Positions 1-6,362 of a DNA stretch of 15,131 bases are shown here, in pieces. A model generated the notes under the pieces. That model was not told the origin of the DNA. It ran no database searches and saw only the letters and a program-made list of their open reading frames with translations. The DNA lies in the NCBI GenBank assembly GCA_013696915.1, contig JACCXR010000447.1, forward strand, positions 1 to 15,131, given 5' to 3'. A program made the position numbers and the translations under genes. How positions within the stretch are numbered: the stretch's first letter is position 1; every line of letters begins with the position of its first letter. The DNA is from Euzebyaceae bacterium (GTDB taxonomy: Bacteria; Actinomycetota; Nitriliruptoria; Euzebyales; Egibacteraceae).

Positions 1-1458
1 CCGTCGTGGCGGCGGGTCGGGGGCGCCGCCGCACAGGCGCCGTCGTGGCGCTGGCTCCTTGCCGTCGGCGCCTTCTGCACGCTCGCCTCGGCGGTCGGCG
101 TGGGCGCGCGCGCGACGTACGGCGCCCAGACGACGGCCGACGAGCCGCAGTACCTGCTGACCGCGCTGAGCGTGGCCGAGGACGGCGACCTCGACATCGC
201 CGACGAGCTCGCCGCGCGCCGCTGGCGTGCGTTCCATGCCGCCCAGCTGCCGGAGCAGACCCGCCCGCTGCCCGGCCGCCGGCGGCTGAGCCCCCACGAC
301 CCGCTCCTGCCGCTGCTGCTCGCGCTGCCCGTCGCGCTCGGCGGCTGGGTGGGCGCGAAGCTCGCGCTCGCTGCGACGGCCGGGGTGCTCGGCGCCATGC
401 TGCTGTGGACCGCCGTCCGACGCTTCGGCGTGGCCGTGCCGACCGCGGCGGTCGCGGTTGGCGTGTTCGGGGCCTCCGCGCCCCTGGCGGTCTACGGCAC
501 GCAGGTCTACCCGGAACTGCCGGCCGCTGTCGCAGTGACGATCGCGATCGCGGCCGGGACCGGACCTCTCCGCCGTCCCGGGATCTGGCTGCTCGCGGGA
601 GCCATCGTGGCCCTGCCGTGGCTGGCCGTGAAGTACGCGCCGGTCGCGGCCGTTCTGGCCGGCGTGGCAGTGGTCCGCCTGTGGCGCGCGGATCGCCGCG
701 GCGCGGCGGCGGGCTTCGCAGCCGGGCTGGCCGCCGCCGGTGTTGTCTTCCTGGTTCTGCACCAGAGCACCTACGGCGGCTGGACGCCCTACGCCGCCGG
801 CGACCACTTCGTCGGCGGCGAGCTGACCGTCGTGGGCTCGCATCCGAACTTCCTCGGCCGCTCCCAGCGCCTGGCGGGCCTCCTGGTCGGCCGGTCCTTC
901 GGCATCGCCGCCTGGCAGCCGGCGTGGCTGCTCGCGGTGCCGGCGCTCGCGGCGCTCGCCCGCGCCCGCCCGCCGGGGTGGCTCGTCCTCGCGCTGCCGC
1001 TGACCGCCGGGTGGCTGAACGCCACCTTCGTGGCGCTGACCGCCCAGGGCTACTGGTTCCCGGGCCGCCAGGTCGTGGTCGTCCTGCCCTGCGCGGTGCT
1101 GGCCGTCGCCTGGTGGGCGGACCGCCTGCGGGCCGGGAGGCCACTCGCGGCGCTGGGGGCGCTGGGGGTGCTCGCCTACGGGTGGCTCGTCGTCGAGGCG
1201 AGCACCGGGCGCCTCACAGTCGTCGTCGACTTCTTCCGTACGGCCAACCCGCTCTACCGCGCCTGGCGGCGGCTGCTGCCCGACTACGCGAGCCCCGACG
1301 CCTGGACTTGGCCGCTGCACGGCGTCTGGGTGGTCGTGCTGCTCGCGGTCGCGGTCTGGGGCTGGCGTGCCGGCCGTCACTCGACGGTGAACTCGGCGTG
1401 CATGCCCTCGGCGAAGTGCACGATGTCGTCCTCGACGATGTTGCAGAACAGGACGTAG
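1..1458 (+). CDS. GT-C-like (PMT/GT39-type) polytopic membrane protein, 5' end outside window
   Basis: The frame is open from base 1, so the gene is cut at its 5' end; 485 codons remain. A hydrophobic segment is followed by an extracytoplasmic loop with an ADEPQYL motif and DGDLDIADE. That loop resembles the first-loop Asp-Glu region of GT-C membrane glycosyltransferases, which transfer sugars from polyprenyl-phosphate donors. About nine to ten further hydrophobic segments follow, with YGTQVYPELP and YWFPGRQ loops that also fit this class. A GTG at 100 could start a shorter product but would remove the first membrane segment, so the true start is probably upstream of the window. The last membrane helix ends near codon 455; the remaining ~30 residues are read from DNA that also encodes the opposite-strand lipoprotein. 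Acceptor and donor cannot be deduced. The family assignment rests on motif resemblance and is moderate. Confidence 0.72.
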   Translation, partial: PSWRRVGGAAAQAPSWRWLLAVGAFCTLASAVGVGARATYGAQTTADEPQYLLTALSVAEDGDLDIADELAARRWRAFHAAQLPEQTRPLPGRRRLSPHDPLLPLLLALPVALGGWVGAKLALAATAGVLGAMLLWTAVRRFGVAVPTAAVAVGVFGASAPLAVYGTQVYPELPAAVAVTIAIAAGTGPLRRPGIWLLAGAIVALPWLAVKYAPVAAVLAGVAVVRLWRADRRGAAAGFAAGLAAAGVVFLVLHQSTYGGWTPYAAGDHFVGGELTVVGSHPNFLGRSQRLAGLLVGRSFGIAAWQPAWLLAVPALAALARARPPGWLVLALPLTAGWLNATFVALTAQGYWFPGRQVVVVLPCAVLAVAWWADRLRAGRPLAALGALGVLAYGWLVVEASTGRLTVVVDFFRTANPLYRAWRRLLPDYASPDAWTWPLHGVWVVVLLAVAVWGWRAGRHSTVNSACMPSAKCTMSSSTMLQNRT

Positions 1459-2000
1459 GTGCCCGGCTCCATCTGGAAGGCCGCGGCGGCTTCCTCGCCG
1501 GCCGGGATGTCCTCGATCTCGCCGATGAAGTCGGCGTCCGGGACGTCGTCCTCCTCGACCGACCCGTCGTCGGCGAGGGGCAACTCGTCGGCGCTGCCGG
1601 CGCGGGCGATGTAGAGCTCGTGTTCCAGCTCGCCGACGTTGTCCGCGGCGAAGCCGATGAGGCCGGCGGGCACCGAGGCGGGTTCGGGCTCGACGATGTG
1701 CTCGCTCAGCAGAACGGCGACCTGCTCGTCGGCCTCGCCGGGGTCGACGGCGGCAGCCGGCCCGGATCCCGACCCGGACGCCGACCCCGACTCGGTCGCG
1801 GTCCCCGACGCCGACCCCGACTCGGTCGCGGTCCCCGACCCGGACGCCGACCCCGAGGCGGGGCCTGATCCCGACCCGCTGCCCGACACGCTCCCGGAGC
1901 CGCCCTCCTCGATGGTGCGGACCCCCGTGCCGTCGTCGCCGCCGCACGCCGTGGCGAGCAGCATCGCCGCTGTCATCGCCATTGCCGTGTACCGCCGCAT
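1377..2000 (-). CDS. Cupredoxin-domain lipoprotein with Ser/Gly linker
   Basis: The 207-residue product has a short signal peptide ending in a lipobox (LLATAC, Cys19), so it is predicted to be anchored outside the membrane. Residues ~33-83 are a Ser/Gly/Ala/Thr linker with an exact internal duplication. Residues ~90-207 look like a single cupredoxin: H127 in the ELEHEL strand, then C186 (LFCNI), H195 and M200 (HFAEGM), in the order and spacing expected for a mononuclear type 1 copper site. Known relatives act in periplasmic or surface electron transfer or metal handling, including the cupredoxin domain of EfeO-type iron uptake proteins; the partner here is unknown. ATG at 2000 is supported by an SD-like GAGGGAG six bases upstream. 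An iron-box-like dyad covers the predicted -10, suggesting iron-dependent control. The 3' end overlaps the convergent membrane-protein gene by 82 bp. Confidence 0.87.
   Translation of the reverse strand: MRRYTAMAMTAAMLLATACGGDDGTGVRTIEEGGSGSVSGSGSGSGPASGSASGSGTATESGSASGTATESGSASGSGSGPAAAVDPGEADEQVAVLLSEHIVEPEPASVPAGLIGFAADNVGELEHELYIARAGSADELPLADDGSVEEDDVPDADFIGEIEDIPAGEEAAAAFQMEPGTYVLFCNIVEDDIVHFAEGMHAEFTVE
1777..1836. repeat. Exact 30-bp tandem duplication in the lipoprotein linker
   Basis: Two identical 30-bp units (1777-1806 and 1807-1836) lie head to tail and stay in frame, encoding a ten-residue Gly/Thr/Ala/Glu/Ser unit twice. Partial related units flank them. This is a copy-number-variable type of repeat within a linker between the lipid anchor and the cupredoxin domain. 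Confidence 0.93.
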
Positions 2001-2006
2001 CGCAGT

Positions 2007-2013
2007 CTCCCTC
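2007..2013 (-). promoter_or_regulatory. Ribosome binding site of the cupredoxin lipoprotein
   Basis: The minus strand reads GAGGGAG, six bases before the ATG at 2000. It supports that start and shows this mRNA has a leader, unlike many genes in the window. Confidence 0.6.
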
Positions 2014-2030
2014 GTCCTCGTCGAGTTTGG

Positions 2031-2049
2031 TGAGGTTACCCTAACTCAT
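2031..2049 (-). promoter_or_regulatory. DtxR/IdeR-like iron box over the lipoprotein promoter
   Basis: The minus strand reads ATGAGTTAGGGTAACCTCA, matching the 19-bp DtxR/IdeR consensus TTAGGTTAGSCTAACCTAA at 14 of 19 positions and keeping the GTTA/TAAC dyad core. It contains a candidate -10 (TAGGGT, 2038-2043) and ends 30 bases upstream of the lipoprotein start, a classic position for metal-dependent repression. The J-domain gene starts 61 bases away on the other side, so effects on both genes are possible. Regulator identity is inferred from the motif only. Confidence 0.62.
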
Positions 2050-2095
2050 CGGGCGGTCGGACGGAAAATGCGTCGCGCGGCTCGTCGCCCCGCAC

Positions 2096-2101
2096 TACCC
2101 T
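2096..2101 (+). promoter_or_regulatory. -10 element TACCCT of the J-domain gene, leaderless type
   Basis: TACCCT lies eight bases before the ATG at 2110, with no SD sequence between. The spacing puts the predicted transcript start at or next to the start codon. Confidence 0.5.
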
Positions 2102-2109
2102 GTGCCGCG

Positions 2110-2508
2110 ATGACGCCGGACCACTACGCCGTCCTCGAGGTCGCCTCCGACGCCGACCAGCGCGCGGTGCGTGCCGCGTACCTGCGCGCGATGCGGGCCA
2201 GTCACCCCGACCACCGCCCCGGCGACGCGGTTGCGGCGGACCACGCCAGGTCCGCGAACGCGGCATGGGCCGTGCTCGGCGACGTCTCCCGGCGGGCGTC
2301 GTACGACCGCGCCCGCTCCGTCGCGGACACCGGCCGTCTCGACGCCCGGACGACCGCGCACGCGCTGCGCGAGACCGCCGCGGCACACGCCGCCTACTCC
2401 CCCGCCGGCGACCGCTACCGGCGCGCGTTCCACGCGGCGAGCGTCAAGGTCGGCCTGGCACTGTTCCTCATGGGGCTGGTCCTGCTGCTCGCGGTCGGGT
2501 CGCTGTAG
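2110..2508 (+). CDS. Small J-domain protein with C-terminal membrane anchor
   Basis: The 132-residue product opens with a J domain (residues ~4-68): DHYAVLEV, a basic helix II and the invariant HPD tripeptide (H32-P33-D34) that stimulates the ATPase of DnaK-type Hsp70. A hydrophobic stretch (residues ~114-131) at the extreme C-terminus is a tail anchor, placing the J domain on the cytoplasmic membrane face. It lacks the Gly/Phe, zinc-finger and substrate-binding regions of full DnaJ, so it is a class C-like co-chaperone that would recruit DnaK to a membrane site. The start is set by the beginning of J-domain homology and by TACCCT eight bases upstream. The stop is only five bases from the stop of the convergent 155-residue protein gene. 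Client and partner are unknown. Confidence 0.87.
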   Translation: MTPDHYAVLEVASDADQRAVRAAYLRAMRASHPDHRPGDAVAADHARSANAAWAVLGDVSRRASYDRARSVADTGRLDARTTAHALRETAAAHAAYSPAGDRYRRAFHAASVKVGLALFLMGLVLLLAVGSL

Positions 2509-2513
2509 CAGCT

Positions 2514-2981
2514 TCAGCCGTTGAAGATCGGCAGCGACGAGGACGGGGGGGCGGGCGGCGCCGCGGCGTCCACCGCGTGCTGCAGGGGAGCGAGGAACGG
2601 CATCGCGGTCGGGTCGAGCGGCTCGGGCTCGCCCCACTCCCCCAGGCCGGTGTCGTCCAGCGGCGCGGCGGTGACCATCGCGCCGCGCTTGCGGGCTCCG
2701 TAGACGCAGACGAGGACGTCGACCGGCTCGCCTCCGGCGTCCAAACTGGCCTCTGCCAGGAAGCCGTAGCACGGGGCCTCGGCCGGCCGCACGACGTCGG
2801 CCGCGAAGCGCGCGAGCAGGTCGAATCGGTCGGGATCGGCCTCGGGCAGCTGCGGGAGCGAGGTCACCCGCGTCGCTTCGGCCAGCGGCAGGACGACGGT
2901 GGCGGGCAGGGGCCGGGCCTGTCGCGCGACGAGGTCGGCGGCGGCCTCCTGGCAGAGAGCCGCGAGCTGTTCGAACGTCAC
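2514..2981 (-). CDS. Unrecognised 155-residue protein, third gene of the exonuclease operon
   Basis: I do not recognise the family. The product (VTFEQLAALCQEAA...) appears soluble and mildly acidic, has no signal peptide or membrane segment, and ends in a Pro/Ala/Ser-rich tail with a terminal LPIFNG. The middle part alternates hydrophobic strands with charged turns (residues ~70-110), suggesting a small alpha/beta fold. The GTG start is chosen because it overlaps the TGA of the preceding TPM-like lipoprotein gene in a four-base GTGA, implying translational coupling. No upstream in-frame start fits as well. The overlap implies co-expression with the lipoprotein, but no function follows from that. 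Confidence 0.75.
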   Translation of the reverse strand: MTFEQLAALCQEAAADLVARQARPLPATVVLPLAEATRVTSLPQLPEADPDRFDLLARFAADVVRPAEAPCYGFLAEASLDAGGEPVDVLVCVYGARKRGAMVTAAPLDDTGLGEWGEPEPLDPTAMPFLAPLQHAVDAAAPPAPPSSSLPIFNG

Positions 2982-3466
2982 AGCATGGCTCCGACCAGCC
3001 CGTCGACGGCGACGCCGAACGCGGCCTGCCAGTCGTTCTCGCGCGCCAGCGGCGGGACGCGGACCTCGACGATCTCCTCGCGCACGCTGCCGGGGACCGC
3101 GAACTCGTTCCGCGGACGGATGCCGAGGCACCGGCGACGGTCCTCGCCCGTGCTGCGGAAGTCGCCGGGGCGGGCCACGGCCACCACGGCGATGTCGGCG
3201 TCCCACGCCTCGAGCAGCGCCCCGCCGGCGCGGAACGCCTCGCCGCAGTTGGCCGCCTCGGTCTCGTACGCCAGCGCGACGATGTCGAGGTCGCGGTTGG
3301 ACCGGACGGTGTCGAGCGCCTCCTCCATCTCGTCGCCGTCGAGGATGCCGGCCGTGTCGAGCACCTGCTGCCCGTCCGCGCGGTCGGGAATGTCGATGCC
3401 GATCGGCGGCTCGCCGCACGCCGCGAGCAACGCGCACAGCGCGACCGCCGCCGCCAGCTCACGCAT
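2978..3466 (-). CDS. TPM-domain-like lipoprotein
   Basis: The 162-residue product starts with a signal peptide and lipobox (ALLAAC), giving an outer-face lipid-anchored protein. After a linker (IDIPDRADGQQ) comes VLDTAGILDGDEMEEAL, the typical opening of TPM (TLP18.3/Psb32/MOLO-1) domains, followed by DIVALAYE and DIAVVAVAR strands that match the core sheet. TPM domains are associated with membrane-protein quality control, and some have phosphatase activity. This copy lacks the C-terminal membrane helix and Gly-rich tail seen in many bacterial TPM proteins. The ATG at 3466 overlaps the exonuclease stop by eight bases, and its own stop overlaps the next start by four, so all three genes form one unit. 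Confidence 0.75.
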   Translation of the reverse strand: MRELAAAVALCALLAACGEPPIGIDIPDRADGQQVLDTAGILDGDEMEEALDTVRSNRDLDIVALAYETEAANCGEAFRAGGALLEAWDADIAVVAVARPGDFRSTGEDRRRCLGIRPRNEFAVPGSVREEIVEVRVPPLARENDWQAAFGVAVDGLVGAML

Positions 3467-4376
3467 CCGGCGTGCCCCCGACCTCTGCGCTGGGCGGCCC
3501 GGCGACCCCCAGCGCCTCCGCCAGCCGGCGCACGGGGCTCTCGAGGTTGTGCTCCACCGCGAGGGCCGCGAGCCGCGCGTCGTCGCGGCGGCCGCCGACC
3601 TCCACGAGGTCGACGTCGGTGCGGACGGGCACGACCGCGCGCATGGCCGTCAGGTAGCCGTCGGCCTCGCGCAGCGCCGCGGCGAGCCGTGGGGTCTGGG
3701 CGCCGGCGCCGTCGCGGAGCTCGTCGAGGCTGCCGTAGCGGCGCACGAGGTCGCGGGCGGTCTTCTCGCCGACACCCTTGACCCCCGGCAGCCCGTCGGA
3801 GGGGTCGCCCCGCAGCGTCGCGAAGTCGGCGTATCGCGCCGCGGGGATGCCGTACTTGCCCTGCACGCCCGCCTCGTCGTAGCAGGCCAGCTCCTTCACG
3901 CCCTTGACCGTGAACAGGACGCGCACCGCGCCGGCGCCCGACGAGGCGTCCCGGACCAGCTGGATGAGGTCCCGGTCGCCGGTCACGACGTCGATCCGCT
4001 CGCCGTCGGCGACGGCCCCGCAGAGGGTGCCGATGGCGTCGTCGGCCTCCCACCCCGGCGCCTCCACGGTGGTCTGGCCGAAGGCGTCGAGCACCTCTCG
4101 GAGCAGGTCGAACTGCGGCGGGAGCCCCTCCGGGTCAGGCGCCCTGGCCGCCTTGTACCCGGCGTAGGCGGCCACGCGGGGCGCGGGGCGCCAGTCGTGG
4201 TCGAACACGTGGAGCACCCGGTCGGGCCCCAGGTCCGTCACCAGCCGCGCGGTCATGTCCAGGTAGCCGCGGATGCCGTTGACCGGCCGCCCGTCGGGCG
4301 CCGTGATGCTCGCAGGCAGCGCGAAGAACGCCCGGTACAGCAGGCTCGACGTGTCCAGCAGGAGACGGTGGCTCAT
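3459..4376 (-). CDS. Stand-alone 5'-3' exonuclease (Pol I N-terminal/FEN family)
   Basis: The 305-residue protein matches the 5'-nuclease domain of DNA polymerase I with no polymerase attached. Metal-binding acidic residues are in place: D8 (LLLDTSSLLYR), E110/D112/D113 (GWEADDAIG), D134/D136 (TGDRDL), D191/D194 (GDPSD). A helix-hairpin-helix follows (GLPGVKGVGEKTA, residues ~195-207), with the arch-region GYKAAR at 73-78. Such enzymes remove 5' flaps and RNA primers or process 5' ends in repair; stand-alone forms are common in Actinomycetota beside a full-length PolA. The ATG at 4376 fits the family N-terminus, and TACGCT lies eight bases upstream on this strand. It heads a three-gene operon with two membrane- or surface-related or unknown products, which is an odd partnership. 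Confidence 0.95.
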   Translation of the reverse strand: MSHRLLLDTSSLLYRAFFALPASITAPDGRPVNGIRGYLDMTARLVTDLGPDRVLHVFDHDWRPAPRVAAYAGYKAARAPDPEGLPPQFDLLREVLDAFGQTTVEAPGWEADDAIGTLCGAVADGERIDVVTGDRDLIQLVRDASSGAGAVRVLFTVKGVKELACYDEAGVQGKYGIPAARYADFATLRGDPSDGLPGVKGVGEKTARDLVRRYGSLDELRDGAGAQTPRLAAALREADGYLTAMRAVVPVRTDVDLVEVGGRRDDARLAALAVEHNLESPVRRLAEALGVAGPPSAEVGGTPDA

Positions 4377-4384
4377 CGCGGTCC

Positions 4385-4390
4385 AGCGTA
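4385..4390 (-). promoter_or_regulatory. -10 element TACGCT of the exonuclease operon, leaderless type
   Basis: On the minus strand TACGCT is eight bases before the exonuclease ATG, with no SD. The 95-bp divergent region up to the SDR start therefore carries two back-to-back leaderless-type promoters. Confidence 0.45.
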
Positions 4391-4458
4391 GTCGCCGGCC
4401 AGGCAGCCACGCCGGCCGGCGAGCGGAGCGTTCGTGACCCCGTCGCCGCTGGGCCGCC

Positions 4459-4464
4459 TACCAT
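4459..4464 (+). promoter_or_regulatory. -10 element TACCAT deciding the SDR start
   Basis: TACCAT lies seven bases before the ATG at 4472. An earlier in-frame ATG at 4463 overlaps this element and would not be on the transcript if it is the -10, so 4472 is preferred. Confidence 0.5.
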
Positions 4465-4471
4465 GACGGCC

Positions 4472-5203
4472 ATGGCCATCGACACCCTCGTGTGGATTTC
4501 CGGCGCCTCGTCCGGCATCGGCGCCGCGCTGGCGGCGGCGGTGCCCCTCCCCGGCGCGCACGTCGTCGACATCTCCCGCTCTGGCGGCTCCAACGCCGAG
4601 CATCTGCCGGCCGACCTCGCCGACCCGTCGTCGTGGGCGGCCGTGGAGGCGCACGTCCGGGCGCGGGTCGGCGCCTTCGAGGGGCGGCGTGCCGTCTTCT
4701 TCCACTGCGCGGGGGTGATCGATCCGATAGGGCCGGCCGGGGCGGTCGACCCGGGCGCCTACCGCCGCAACGTGCTCGTCAACGCCGCCGCGCCGCAGGC
4801 GCTGGGGCAAGCCTTCCTCAGCGCCGTGGCCGGGCTGGACCTCGAGAGCCACCTGATCCTGCTGTCGTCGGGCGCGGCGACCACGGTCTACGAGGGCTGG
4901 TCGGCCTACGGCGCCGGCAAGGCCGCCGTCGAGCAGTGGGTCCGCACGGTCGGCGCGGAACAGCGACGGCTCGCGCGCGGATGCCGCGTGCTGGCCGTGG
5001 CGCCCGGCGTGGTCGACACCGCCATGCAGGAACGGGTGCGGTCCGCGGACCCCGACGCCTTCCCGGCGGTCGGCAAGTTCCACGACCAGTACGCGGCCGA
5101 CGCGCTGCGATCGCCCGAAGAGGTCGCCCGCGACCTCTGGTCGCTGCTGGACCGCGATTTCGACTCGGGCGCCGTCGTTGACCTCCGCAGGCTCGCCGCG
5201 TGA
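4472..5203 (+). CDS. Short-chain dehydrogenase/reductase, benzil/sepiapterin reductase-like
   Basis: The 243-residue Rossmann-fold oxidoreductase carries the nucleotide motif GASSGIG (residues 11-17), an N-V-L-V-N stretch (100-104), the catalytic serine region SSGAAT (132-137) and the YxxxK pair Y146/K150. The C-terminal half (APGVVDTAMQ, then SPEEVARDL and a closing VVDLR) resembles the benzil reductase/sepiapterin reductase-like group of NADP-dependent carbonyl reductases. The usual NNAG is replaced by HCAG, a tolerated variation. The physiological substrate cannot be read from sequence. The start was chosen from the -10 placement. Its TGA overlaps the GTG of the ligase gene in GTGA, so the two are translationally coupled, although no biochemical link between them is known to me. 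Confidence 0.92.
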   Translation: MAIDTLVWISGASSGIGAALAAAVPLPGAHVVDISRSGGSNAEHLPADLADPSSWAAVEAHVRARVGAFEGRRAVFFHCAGVIDPIGPAGAVDPGAYRRNVLVNAAAPQALGQAFLSAVAGLDLESHLILLSSGAATTVYEGWSAYGAGKAAVEQWVRTVGAEQRRLARGCRVLAVAPGVVDTAMQERVRSADPDAFPAVGKFHDQYAADALRSPEEVARDLWSLLDRDFDSGAVVDLRRLAA

Positions 5204-6228
5204 GCGCCGCGCCGCCGTTCCCGCCGCCGGTCACGCCGATGGAGGCGCGTGTGAAGGAGACGCTGCCGCAGCCGCCCGGCTGGGCGTACGAGCCGAAATG
5301 GGACGGCTTCCGCGCCGTCGCCTGGGCCGGCATGGGACGCCTCGACAGCCGCAACCAGCGGCCCCTGCTGCGGTACTTCCCCGAGTTGGCTGCCGCCGTC
5401 GAGGGGCTCCCGGCCGGCGCCGTGGTCGACGGCGAGGTCGTGGTGGTCGTCGCCGGCGCCACCGACTTCGACGCCCTCCAGAACCGCATCCACCCGGCGG
5501 CGAGCCGCATCGCGAAGCTGGCCGGCGAGACACCGGCGGAACTCGTCGCCTTCGACCTGCTCGCCTTGGACACCGAGGACCTGCGGTCGCGGCCGTTCTC
5601 CGAGCGCCGCGAGCGGCTGACCGCGCTGGCGCCGGCGCTGGGGCCTCCGTGGCACCTCACGCCGTCGACCACCGACGTCGACCGGGCCGGGCGCTGGTTC
5701 GTCGACTTCGAGTCCGCCGGCTGCGACGGCATCGTCGCGAAGCGGCTCGAGGGCGCCTACCTCGAGGGCGAGCGCGCGATGGTGAAGGTGAAGCACCGCC
5801 GCAGCGTCGACGTCGTGATCGGCGGCTACCGGGTCCACAAGGACGGCGGCAAGGTCGGATCGCTGCTGCTCGGACTGCACGACGACGCCGGCCAGCTGCA
5901 CTTCGTCGGCCACTGCTCCGGCTTCGGCAACGCCGACCGCGTGGCCCTGCTCGATCGGCTGCGGCCGCTGGAGCAGACGGACAGCTTCGGGGAGGCCGCC
6001 CGCCGCCCCGGCGAGCCGAGCCGCTGGCAGGCCGGCAAGGACCTGTCGTGGGTCCCCGTCCGCCCCGAGCTCGTCTGCGAGGTCAGCTACGACCAGCTCG
6101 AGGGCGACCGCTTCCGCCACGCGACCCGCTTCGAGCGCTGGCGCCCCGACAAGGAGCCGGCCGACTGCACGATCGACCAGCTCGAGCGCCCCGAGGGGCC
6201 GGACTTCTCAGCCGTCGTCGAGAGCTGA
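5200..6228 (+). CDS. ligC: ATP-dependent DNA ligase, LigC type
   Basis: The 342-residue protein has the adenylation and OB domains of a minimal ATP-dependent DNA ligase. The nucleotide-binding lysine is K33 in EPKWDGFR (motif I); motif III/IIIa follow as DGEVVV (77-82) and FDLLALD (118-124), motif IV as CDGIVAKR (175-182), and motif V as the paired lysines K196/K198 (KVKHR). The OB fold spans ~201-320. No polymerase or phosphoesterase domain is fused, so it matches LigC rather than LigD. It seals nicks using ATP, and LigC enzymes act in base-excision or backup end-joining repair, separate from replicative NAD-dependent LigA. The GTG start overlaps the SDR stop; it keeps the Pro-rich lead-in before MEARVKETLP typical of relatives. 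No Ku gene is in the window. Confidence 0.93.
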   Translation: MSAAPPFPPPVTPMEARVKETLPQPPGWAYEPKWDGFRAVAWAGMGRLDSRNQRPLLRYFPELAAAVEGLPAGAVVDGEVVVVVAGATDFDALQNRIHPAASRIAKLAGETPAELVAFDLLALDTEDLRSRPFSERRERLTALAPALGPPWHLTPSTTDVDRAGRWFVDFESAGCDGIVAKRLEGAYLEGERAMVKVKHRRSVDVVIGGYRVHKDGGKVGSLLLGLHDDAGQLHFVGHCSGFGNADRVALLDRLRPLEQTDSFGEAARRPGEPSRWQAGKDLSWVPVRPELVCEVSYDQLEGDRFRHATRFERWRPDKEPADCTIDQLERPEGPDFSAVVES

Positions 6229-6347
6229 CGTCGGTGGAGCCGATCCACGACCCTGCGGCCACCCTTGTCCCCGAGACCCTTCGCTCAGCACCCCGCCGCC
6301 GCGGCGCGGTGACCGCGGAGCGCCGTCACCGTCGCCCACGCGGGTGC

Positions 6348-6353
6348 TACCGT
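6348..6353 (+). promoter_or_regulatory. -10 element TACCGT of the TetR gene, leaderless type
   Basis: TACCGT ends nine bases before the ATG at 6363 with no SD, consistent with a leaderless or near-leaderless transcript independent of the ligase pair. The rest of the 134-bp gap after the ligase shows no clear structure. Confidence 0.45.
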
Positions 6354-6362
6354 CCGCGGGAC

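Noticed and set aside
6..1868. 620-codon plus-strand frame rich in Arg/Gly, ending in an Arg/Pro/Gly repeat
   Set aside because: It is a frame shadow of the membrane-protein gene and of the antisense Ser/Gly linker. Composition is typical of GC-rich out-of-frame reading, with no domain.
1639..2109. Plus-strand frame with Asp-Pro repeats leading into the J-domain protein
   Set aside because: The Asp-Pro repeats are the complement of the lipoprotein linker. J-domain homology starts only at 2110, right after a -10 element.
2095..4053. 652-codon minus-strand Arg-rich frame across three genes
   Set aside because: It overlaps three well-supported genes on the same strand in another frame and has no recognisable domain.
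4463..4471. Upstream ATG for the SDR gene
   Set aside because: It overlaps the TACCAT -10 element, so it is probably not transcribed; 4472 fits the Rossmann start better.
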